Positions 1 through 6,232 of a DNA stretch of 15,605 nucleotides are shown here, piece after piece. The stretch comes from Mageeibacillus sp. UBA1212 (GTDB taxonomy: Bacteria; Bacillota; Clostridia; UBA1212), in assembly GCA_002309655.1 (NCBI GenBank), contig DBXM01000011.1:1-15605 (forward strand). The letters are read 5' to 3'. Position 1 is the first letter of the stretch. Each line of letters begins with the position of its first letter. Made by a program: the position numbers and the translations under genes. Under the pieces are notes generated by a model that worked only from the letters and a program-made list of their open reading frames with translations, searched no databases and had not been told where the DNA came from.

Positions 1-608
1 GCGGTAAAACAAGCCCAGATACACATTCCCAGGAATGCTACGCTCGTTATCGTTTGGATCGACAATGCCTTTTTTCGGCTGTTATCCTCCGTTAAAATCA
101 TTTTGGCAAAACCATAAAAACAATTTAGAAGCGATACAATGATCACAACCGAAATCAGATAGAAGTGGATCTTAAATGCGGGGCTGTAGCCTCCAAGGAG
201 CACGTCCACGGCTTCCCACGTCCTGGTTTCGTACATTTCTGGAGGCACGTAGCAAAGCGCCATCTGCCAGCTCTCAAGAACGACCAGTCCCTGCGCCTGA
301 ACAAGCACTTTTGTCTCCATGATTCTTTCAGCCAGAAAAAATACGGCAACGGAAGTAATAGAGCCAAAGAGCAAATCAAGCTTCCTGGACAGTCTTTGGA
401 ACAAAGGAATTAACAGTACGCCCACGATCAGAGCAATCGCAATCGGTGTATATGGAATGATGTACTTTGGGTATTCCTCGATAGGAACCGCTCCGTTCTG
501 AGCCATTTTTGCAATAACTCTTATGCCCATGCACAGAGGGTAGATGGACACAGCAACGGCTACCGCAAGAGAATACCAACAATACTTTTTATAATTCGCA
601 TTACTCAT
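1..608 (-). CDS. Multi-pass membrane protein, C-terminus cut by window edge
   Basis: I do not recognise the family. Reading the minus strand from ATG at 608-606 gives an open frame of 202 codons that runs off the left edge with no stop, so the C-terminus is missing. It starts MSNANYKKYCWYSL. About five hydrophobic segments are visible, near residues 12-34, 49-71, 77-97, 148-168 and 181-202, so it is an integral membrane protein. The loop at about 98-146 is more polar and contains a run of aromatic and acidic residues (WQMALCYVPPEMYETRTWE). The start is supported by a GGAAGGGAGA ribosome site about 6 bases upstream. A 6-bp inverted repeat GTGCAG/CTGCAC (649-654, 665-670) lies in the leader. 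The gene is convergent with nothing seen here and follows the lipoprotein gene 727-1716 on the same strand after a 118-base gap. Function unknown. Confidence 0.75.
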   Translation of the reverse strand, partial: MSNANYKKYCWYSLAVAVAVSIYPLCMGIRVIAKMAQNGAVPIEEYPKYIIPYTPIAIALIVGVLLIPLFQRLSRKLDLLFGSITSVAVFFLAERIMETKVLVQAQGLVVLESWQMALCYVPPEMYETRTWEAVDVLLGGYSPAFKIHFYLISVVIIVSLLNCFYGFAKMILTEDNSRKKALSIQTITSVAFLGMCIWACFT

Positions 609-648
609 GGTTTATTCTCCCTTCCATCCCAGATAGTTTCTATACACC

Positions 649-670
649 GTGCAGTGCTTATATCCTGCAC
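649..670 (-). promoter_or_regulatory. Small inverted repeat in leader of the left-edge membrane gene
   Basis: GTGCAG at 649-654 and CTGCAC at 665-670 are perfect complements separated by 10 bases. They lie about 40-60 bases upstream of the ATG at 608. This could be an operator or a weak leader hairpin. I found no convincing -35/-10 pair around it, so the role is open. Confidence 0.25.
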
Positions 671-726
671 CAAATTGTGAACTTACAAACAGCCCCTTTT
701 TATATTTATTAATTACCTGCGCCGCC

Positions 727-1716
727 TTACTGCGACAACATCCCCTGCACGCCCAGTGCCAGGCCTTCACAGTGAAATTCTCCGTCTGAATACGTCAGTT
801 TCTTTCCGTCCAGGAATATCGAACTGCCGTCATAATTGAAAGTGAATCCTGCCACCCAGAGCACGCCGCGGGTGATGACCGACTTTGTCTCCATAGTTTT
901 AAGGTTCGTGACCCATAAGGCAAGATAGGTGACGCCAGACCCGTAGGAACAGTACGAAAAAAGGTCCTTTGTGCCGTCTTCATCGTAATCCCACAGAACC
1001 AGACGGTGGTGGTGGCCGCCGAAGGTATCGTAACTGTAGATCGCCCCCTTATACATCATGAAGCAGTGATACCCGTCCTTCACCAGGAACAGTTCAAGTT
1101 CCGGCTCCTGCTCCGCGATGGCCGCGGGAGTGATGTTAAACACTTCTTTAATACCGTCGACATTGTAATTTTTGTGGATTTCGCCGTCCAGGTGATAACC
1201 GTCGCGCCTCAGCGTTTCAAGGAACCGGCCGGCGTCGCGCGTGTCCGTCGAATCATAATCCGGCGTGTAATCGAATAAATTCACAAAATTCTGAGATTCA
1301 TCAGGCGTGTTCCCGTCCTTCGGCAGAAACAAATGCCACTGTTCGGAATACTTGACCGCTATTCCGTCCCCCTCCCATGCGTAGGGAAGACCGAGTTTGC
1401 GCGAGAAGTTCGTTTCGCCGTCCTTCGACGGTTCGCCGTCTGTGTAGGATGTCGTGTACCCGATAATATCGGATTTGTCTACGTACAACACCATGGCGTT
1501 AGTCGAGTAATACAACTTGCCTCCGACCCTGATCATCGCGGGCCGGTCGCCTTTCGGGTCGTCCGTGCTGTTGTCCACGTTTTCCGGCGTGGCAGCATTT
1601 CCGCCCTGCGGACGTTTACATGCTGAAAGAGCGAAAAGCGGGCAGAGAAGCGTCAGAGAGCACAAAACCGCTATAGAACGGATCATAATGTGTTTTAAGG
1701 TTTTCTTTTCAGCCAT
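727..1716 (-). CDS. Secreted lipoprotein with DxDxDG-type motif
   Basis: A 329-residue protein. A positively charged N-terminus and hydrophobic stretch (about 12-31) end in a lipobox (LSAC), with Cys33 as the expected lipidation site, so it should be anchored outside the membrane. Residues about 60-131 (from MIRVGGKLYY to WHLFLP) resemble a small beta module that I recall from clostridial lipoproteins. Residues about 165-329 form a second part with an EF-hand-like loop DYDEDGTKD (243-251) followed by SYCSYGSG. The same arrangement of an acidic loop and a Y/F-G-x-x-S/T-G run occurs in the proteins at 10666 and 12034, though similarity is otherwise weak. The start is fixed by AAGGAGG nine bases upstream and a good promoter at 1752-1780. 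It stands divergently from the acyltransferase operon. A ligand- or calcium-binding surface role is only a guess. Confidence 0.85.
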   Translation of the reverse strand: MAEKKTLKHIMIRSIAVLCSLTLLCPLFALSACKRPQGGNAATPENVDNSTDDPKGDRPAMIRVGGKLYYSTNAMVLYVDKSDIIGYTTSYTDGEPSKDGETNFSRKLGLPYAWEGDGIAVKYSEQWHLFLPKDGNTPDESQNFVNLFDYTPDYDSTDTRDAGRFLETLRRDGYHLDGEIHKNYNVDGIKEVFNITPAAIAEQEPELELFLVKDGYHCFMMYKGAIYSYDTFGGHHHRLVLWDYDEDGTKDLFSYCSYGSGVTYLALWVTNLKTMETKSVITRGVLWVAGFTFNYDGSSIFLDGKKLTYSDGEFHCEGLALGVQGMLSQ

Positions 1717-1751
1717 CGGCGGCCGCCTCCTTCCGGTTTATTTCCGCCTCT

Positions 1752-1780
1752 ATTCTAACACGTGTCCGTGAACGGTTCAA
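1752..1780 (-). promoter_or_regulatory. Sigma-A-like promoter for the 727-1716 lipoprotein gene
   Basis: On the minus strand TTGAAC (1780-1775) and TAGAAT (1757-1752) are separated by 17 bases. The -10 ends about 36 bases upstream of the ATG at 1716, and an AAGGAGG site lies between. Spacing and sequence fit a housekeeping promoter. Confidence 0.6.
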
Positions 1781-1851
1781 GCATCAAGTCTCGAAAGCGG
1801 CGTGACACAGCGTTTCCCGCAAGCATTCACGTCCCCGCGCGCATTTTTTGA

Positions 1852-1880
1852 TTGAATCTGCGGCGCTTCTTTTGTATAAT
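1852..1880 (+). promoter_or_regulatory. Sigma-A-like promoter of the acyltransferase operon
   Basis: TTGAAT (1852-1857) and a perfect TATAAT (1875-1880) are 17 bases apart. They lie about 80 bases upstream of the MBOAT start at 1962. Because this promoter sits inside the longest open frame (which begins at 1848), transcription must start downstream of that ATG, which supports choosing the start at 1962. It is divergent from the promoter at 1752-1780, about 70 bases away, so a shared regulator is possible. Confidence 0.65.
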
Positions 1881-1961
1881 TTCATTGGCTTAACGGGACA
1901 TAGCAATACCGCCGCGTTCACGCGGAAATGCCCGGTTTATTATAGAGACGGAAGGACAATT

Positions 1962-3473
1962 ATGGAGTTTGCATCGGTTTTGTTCATAGAACTGTTCCTG
2001 CCGGTGGTGCTGATTGTGTACTACCTGATGGGTTTCATCAGGAATGAGCGCGCAAAAACGACCGCGAGGAACATCTTTCTGCTGGTTTCAAGCCTTGTGT
2101 TCTACGCCTTCGGGGGCGTGAACGAGCTTTTCCTGTTCATCGGCATGATCGCCGTCAACTACTTCTCCGCGATTGTGATGGGCGCCATCGACCCGGTGAA
2201 GAAGAAGGGAACGAGGCGGGCGGTGTTCATCGTGACGCTGCTTCTGGATGTGGGGCTGCTCGTGTTCTTTAAGTACACGACGATGTTCATAAGCATGTTC
2301 AACATGTTCAAGGCGAGCCAAAGCTTCGGCGAGGCGATGAAGGGGCTGCTCAATTTCAGCACCGGCGCGGTGGCCGAGGGAGTGCTCAGGGTCGTGATGC
2401 CGCTGGCGTTCTCGTTCATTGTGTTCCAGACGATTTCCTACATCACGGACGTCTATCTGGAAAAAATCAAGCCCGCGAAGAACATTCTGACATACTCGCT
2501 CTACATGACGCTCCTCGCGCAGCTGACCCAGGGCCCGATCATGCGGTTCGCGAATCTCGGCAGCCAGATCGAGCGCAGAGAGCACACGTTTGACGGCTTC
2601 ACGGCGGGACTCAGAAGGTTTATTTACGGTCTCGGCAAGAAGGTCCTCATCGCCAACGTGGTCGCAATCGCGGTGGACAAGATTTTCAACTCCCAGAAGA
2701 CGTACATGGACGTGAACAAAATGGGCGCTCCAATCGCGTGGCTGGGAATAATTCTCTACACGCTCCAGATCTACTACGACTTTTCCGGCTACACCGACAT
2801 GGCCATCGGCATCGGCGGCATGCTGGGCTTCAAGATCGACGAGAACTTCAACTACCCTTACACCGCCTTCTCGGTGCAGGAATTCTGGCGCAGGTGGCAC
2901 ATCTCGCTGTCGAGCTGGTTCAAGGACTACATTTACATTCCGCTGGGAGGAAGCCGCTGCAGCAAGGCGAGGGCGTGCTTCAACGTGGCGGTCGTATTCT
3001 TCGTGACGGGAATCTGGCACGGCGCGAACCTGACGTTCATCGTCTGGGGGCTCATTTTCGTCGTGTTCAGCATTATCGAGAGGCTTTTCCTGGGCGACCT
3101 GCTCAAAAAGAACCCGGTGAAGCCGCTGAACTGGCTGTACATGATACTTGTCATCATGATTGGGTGGGTGTTCTTCCGGTCCGACACGCTCGCGTTCGCG
3201 GGTAGCTTTATCGGCCAGATGTTCTCGTTCAGGGGGTCGACAGCGGGCTACTCCGTGCTGTCGTACCTGAGCCTCGAAATAATCATCGCCATGGTCTGCG
3301 GCATCGTTTTCAGCGGCGCTCTGCAGAGGCCGCTCGCAGGGCCTTTTGCCAAGATCAAGGATAAAAAATACGTCAAGATACTCGAACTCGTGTTCCTGGC
3401 GGCAGTTTTTGTGCTCAGTCTCATGAAGATAGTCGGTGGTTCGTACGCACCTTCAATCTACCAGAATTTCTGA
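1962..3473 (+). CDS. MBOAT-family membrane O-acyltransferase (AlgI/PatA type)
   Basis: A 503-residue polytopic protein of normal length for the AlgI/PatA/DltB group. These proteins move acyl (usually acetyl) groups across the membrane for O-acylation of extracellular polysaccharides. Family marks seen: FQTISYITDVY (about 155-165), a YDFSGYTDMAIG segment (272-283), the FWRRWHISLS motif with the conserved His313, GIWHGAN with the probable catalytic His353, and a C-terminus (SYAPSIYQNF) like the FIYFQF ending of the family. The longer frame starts at 1848, but GGAAGGA just upstream of ATG 1962 and the promoter at 1852-1880 favour 1962. The SGNH partner gene follows 15 bases downstream, the usual AlgI-AlgJ type pairing. 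The acceptor polymer cannot be told from this window. Assignment to the family is firm; the acetyl group and substrate are inferred. Confidence 0.95.
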   Translation: MEFASVLFIELFLPVVLIVYYLMGFIRNERAKTTARNIFLLVSSLVFYAFGGVNELFLFIGMIAVNYFSAIVMGAIDPVKKKGTRRAVFIVTLLLDVGLLVFFKYTTMFISMFNMFKASQSFGEAMKGLLNFSTGAVAEGVLRVVMPLAFSFIVFQTISYITDVYLEKIKPAKNILTYSLYMTLLAQLTQGPIMRFANLGSQIERREHTFDGFTAGLRRFIYGLGKKVLIANVVAIAVDKIFNSQKTYMDVNKMGAPIAWLGIILYTLQIYYDFSGYTDMAIGIGGMLGFKIDENFNYPYTAFSVQEFWRRWHISLSSWFKDYIYIPLGGSRCSKARACFNVAVVFFVTGIWHGANLTFIVWGLIFVVFSIIERLFLGDLLKKNPVKPLNWLYMILVIMIGWVFFRSDTLAFAGSFIGQMFSFRGSTAGYSVLSYLSLEIIIAMVCGIVFSGALQRPLAGPFAKIKDKKYVKILELVFLAAVFVLSLMKIVGGSYAPSIYQNF

Positions 3474-3488
3474 CGGGGGGTGTTCGAA

Positions 3489-6122
3489 ATGAAGAAAATT
3501 GACGGAAACAAGGTCATTTCGATAGTCACGGTTTGCGTTGTCGCGGCGGTGATAGCCCTTGTGTGGGTGCTTGGCCTCGCGGGGCTGGACTCCGAGCCGG
3601 ACAAGGAAACGGGCGAGATCAGGCAGCTGGCGGAATTCCCGAAAGAGTATTCCAACGACTACTTCGCGAAGATCAACACCTTCATGAACGACCACTCGCC
3701 GATGAGAAATTCCATCATCTCGGCGGTGAACGGCATGGACCGCTCCATGTCGGACTTCTACAACGACCATATAATGGATCCGATTTACGACGCCCTCGCG
3801 AAGGTGAAGGGCACGCCGGATCCCAACGCGACGCAGGGAACGGAACCCACGCCTGATTTCGGCGACCTTTTCGGCGAAGAGACAGAGGGGCCAACCGCGG
3901 AGCCGACTCCGTACTTCACGCCCGAGCCGACGCCTCCGCCGACCACGGAGCCTGTTTCCGAACCCACGCCAACGCCGACTCCTTTTGAAGGCGAGCGCGT
4001 CGAACTGATCGCTTGCTGGCTCGATACGATAATGGTCGACGACGTGGCGAATTTCGGCCTGGGCGACGGCTCTGCGATTCCGAAAATCAGCCAGTTCGGC
4101 AGGATACTCGACAACAGCGAAGGCATCTATTCGACCCTCCTGTTCCGCGGCTGGGCAGGCTTCACGAAGGAGATCGAGTCCTTCGGGTACAAGCTGGGAG
4201 ACGCCGAGCCGGTGTTCAGCCAGGATTGGTTCACGCCCGAGGAGAGCGCCGTGAGAGACGCCGCCGGCGAGTATGCGAGAAGATTCTCGGTACAGCTCTC
4301 GCTGGAAGGCATCAAAGGCGACAACCCGATATTCCTGGCGGTCAGGTTCGCGACCGGCGAGGTGTTCATAACCGACACCGACCACGGAGACATTACTTTT
4401 ACGATTCGCGGAAAGGTGGACCCCGAGCAGCCGGTAATGTTCGACTCTTCGAACGTCACGGTTTCGGCGGACAGGGACGTGATGCTGAACGCCTACTCGC
4501 GGAGCATTCTCGAGCTGGACGGCAAGGCCGCGGCGGAGATCGCGTCGGGAATGGGCGACTATAAATACGTTCAGTTCATCCTTAAGGACTGCCGTGTCGC
4601 GGTGGACAAACCGGGATTCGGAGCGCTGGCCTCCGCGTTGAAAAACGGGAGCAACCTGACCTTCAGCGCGAAGGAGATTAACGCTTCGGAACTGAACGAG
4701 GCGCAAAAGAACGCGATTTCCGACAAGATCGTGTCGGCGATATTCTCGATTGAGGCGCTGGCGGGCGAAAATCGCGTCACAAGTCTCGGAGGCGGCAGGG
4801 CGGAGGTGTCCTTCAAGTACCAGAAACCCAGTGACGTCGAGAGCGAAAATATAAGGGTCGCGCGCCTTACCGACAGCGGCACCCTCGAACCGGTGAGCGC
4901 GGTTTACGACGAAGGCACGGTCACTTTCACCGCCAAGCATCTGTCCGAGTACGTAATTTACGCCGGAAACGGTGAAACCGACGTCACCCCGACGCCCGGA
5001 CCCGGCGAATCGACTTCCTGCGACCACGACTACGCTGTCGTCAGAGAGCAGGAGGCGACGTTCGCCCACGACGGCTACGTTCTTGAAAGATGCACGAAGT
5101 GCGGCAACGGAAAGGTCAGCAACGTCGTTCTCAGGACGAGTCTGCCCGGCTTCTTCAACTCCAGGCGGCCCATCACCTACGAAGGCGCGGGCTTCAAGGG
5201 AATTCACGACTGGTACTTCTACGCGGGCGACAACAGCGTCGGCTACTACCAGGGCGACAACGTGCTCTCCGAGGATGAATGCGCCGCGTGGGCGTCGATC
5301 TACGAGGAGCTCCACCAAATCTGCGAGGAGAAGGGCATCAAGGTCGCGTTCCTGATCCCGCCCAACAAGGAACAGGTCTACGGCGAGTACATGCCCTCCG
5401 GTCTGACGGTGGTGGACGACTCCGCGAAGCGCGAACCGGTGTTCGTGAAGTACCTCAAGGACCACAACAGCCCAATCCACTACGTCTACCCGCTTTCACA
5501 GCTGAAATCCGGCAAGATCCTCTACGAGACCTACCTGCAGCAGGACACCCACTGGAACAGCGTCGGCGGCTTCATAGGCGCGATGCAGGTCTACGCGTCG
5601 CTGGGAATGCCCACCACGGGTCTCCAGAACGTCGAAGTCGAACTGACCGACTACGCGAGCGGTGACCTTGTATCCCTCGGCGTGGGCCCGGCCTCGCACT
5701 ACACCGGCTACTCCGTGAACTACAAGCCCGAAATCACGGTCACGCAGACGTACAGCTACTCCAACAACGTGGTGGGCGGGAACGTCGACCCCAACAGCGA
5801 ACTCAGAATTCTCGAATCTGACGCCTCCACGACCGCCAAGGCAGTCATAATCGGCGACTCGTTCAGGCATGCGATCGCGCCCTACATCGCGAAGGACTTC
5901 AGCAAGGTGACCGTGACGCACAGAGGCGACTTCAACACGGTGTCGAGCACTGTTATGGGTCCGGACGGCCAGGTCAAAGAATCCGGCGAAACGGTAATGC
6001 AGAACGCTCTCCGCGAGCTCGAAGCGGGCGACCTCCTGCTCATTATGGCAGTCGAGAGGTACGACCATGGCAACGTGGACATGGCGGCCGCGGTAACGGC
6101 ATTCATGAAATCCATAGGGTAA
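3489..6122 (+). CDS. AlgJ/AlgX-like SGNH acetyltransferase with large exoprotein-type insert
   Basis: An 877-residue protein anchored by one N-terminal membrane helix (about 8-30). The frame is also open from GTG 3480, but the G-run 3475-3480 is well placed for ATG 3489. Residues 68-73 carry DHSPMR, the N-terminal motif typical of AlgJ/DHHW proteins. The rest of the enzyme does not begin until about residue 570 (HDWYFYAGD). It then shows DTHW (686-689) and GDSF (789-792), the expected Asp/His and Ser catalytic positions of the SGNH fold. Between lie a Pro/Thr/Glu-rich linker (about 110-167, many EPTP and TPTP units), a beta-rich region (168-490) with a GWAGFTKEIESFGYK stretch and a VTFTAKHLSEYVIYAG end, a short PTPGPG linker, and a Cys/His segment (CDHDY...GYVLERCTKCG, about 511-539). 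Usual family members are much shorter. It follows the MBOAT gene by 15 bases and should complete acyl transfer outside the membrane. Confidence 0.9.
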   Translation: MKKIDGNKVISIVTVCVVAAVIALVWVLGLAGLDSEPDKETGEIRQLAEFPKEYSNDYFAKINTFMNDHSPMRNSIISAVNGMDRSMSDFYNDHIMDPIYDALAKVKGTPDPNATQGTEPTPDFGDLFGEETEGPTAEPTPYFTPEPTPPPTTEPVSEPTPTPTPFEGERVELIACWLDTIMVDDVANFGLGDGSAIPKISQFGRILDNSEGIYSTLLFRGWAGFTKEIESFGYKLGDAEPVFSQDWFTPEESAVRDAAGEYARRFSVQLSLEGIKGDNPIFLAVRFATGEVFITDTDHGDITFTIRGKVDPEQPVMFDSSNVTVSADRDVMLNAYSRSILELDGKAAAEIASGMGDYKYVQFILKDCRVAVDKPGFGALASALKNGSNLTFSAKEINASELNEAQKNAISDKIVSAIFSIEALAGENRVTSLGGGRAEVSFKYQKPSDVESENIRVARLTDSGTLEPVSAVYDEGTVTFTAKHLSEYVIYAGNGETDVTPTPGPGESTSCDHDYAVVREQEATFAHDGYVLERCTKCGNGKVSNVVLRTSLPGFFNSRRPITYEGAGFKGIHDWYFYAGDNSVGYYQGDNVLSEDECAAWASIYEELHQICEEKGIKVAFLIPPNKEQVYGEYMPSGLTVVDDSAKREPVFVKYLKDHNSPIHYVYPLSQLKSGKILYETYLQQDTHWNSVGGFIGAMQVYASLGMPTTGLQNVEVELTDYASGDLVSLGVGPASHYTGYSVNYKPEITVTQTYSYSNNVVGGNVDPNSELRILESDASTTAKAVIIGDSFRHAIAPYIAKDFSKVTVTHRGDFNTVSSTVMGPDGQVKESGETVMQNALRELEAGDLLLIMAVERYDHGNVDMAAAVTAFMKSIG

Positions 6123-6141
6123 CCGGATGCTGCGGAGAACC

Positions 6142-6180
6142 GCCAAAGCCGGAATAACATCTAAATAAAGCCAAAGCCGG
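6142..6180 (+). repeat. 11-bp direct repeat downstream of the SGNH gene
   Basis: GCCAAAGCCGG occurs at 6142-6152 and again at 6170-6180; the second copy runs into the 5' arm of the hairpin at 6175-6209. It may be a by-product of slippage. No function is evident. Confidence 0.4.
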
Positions 6181-6209
6181 CCGCGCCTGCAAAAAATGCG
6201 CGGCCGGCT
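6175..6209 (+). terminator. Strong GC hairpin between SGNH gene and lipoprotein gene (no U-tract)
   Basis: AGCCGGCCGCGC (6175-6186) and GCGCGGCCGGCT (6198-6209) form a perfect 12-bp stem with an 11-base loop. No T-run follows on the plus strand, so it is not a canonical intrinsic terminator. It ends 23 bases before the next ATG (6233). It could be an attenuator, an RNA-processing or stability element that lowers expression of the third gene, or a weak terminator. No promoter is visible between it and 6233, which keeps the third gene tied to the operon. Confidence 0.45.
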
Positions 6210-6232
6210 ATTACACGAAAGGAACAGGTATT

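Noticed and set aside
155..582. Two short minus-strand frames suggesting a frameshifted gene at the left edge
   Set aside because: A third frame is open without interruption from ATG 608 to the window edge and encodes a proper membrane protein, so no frameshift is needed.
1848..1961. Upstream start for the MBOAT protein
   Set aside because: A TTGAAT-17-TATAAT promoter lies within it and the first 38 residues do not resemble the family; ATG 1962 has a good ribosome site.
2088..3020. 310-codon minus-strand frame antisense to the MBOAT gene
   Set aside because: His/Arg/Glu-rich shadow of a GC-rich membrane protein gene with no recognisable domain.
3850..3995. Repetitive ACGCC/GAGCCGAC tract as a DNA repeat element
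   Set aside because: It encodes the in-frame Pro/Thr/Glu linker of the SGNH protein and is explained by protein sequence.
3453..5480. 675-codon open frame on the minus strand, antisense to the SGNH gene
   Set aside because: The plus-strand protein has clear family motifs; the antisense frame has Arg/Val-rich low-information sequence, as expected from GC-rich codon bias, and no ribosome site or domain.
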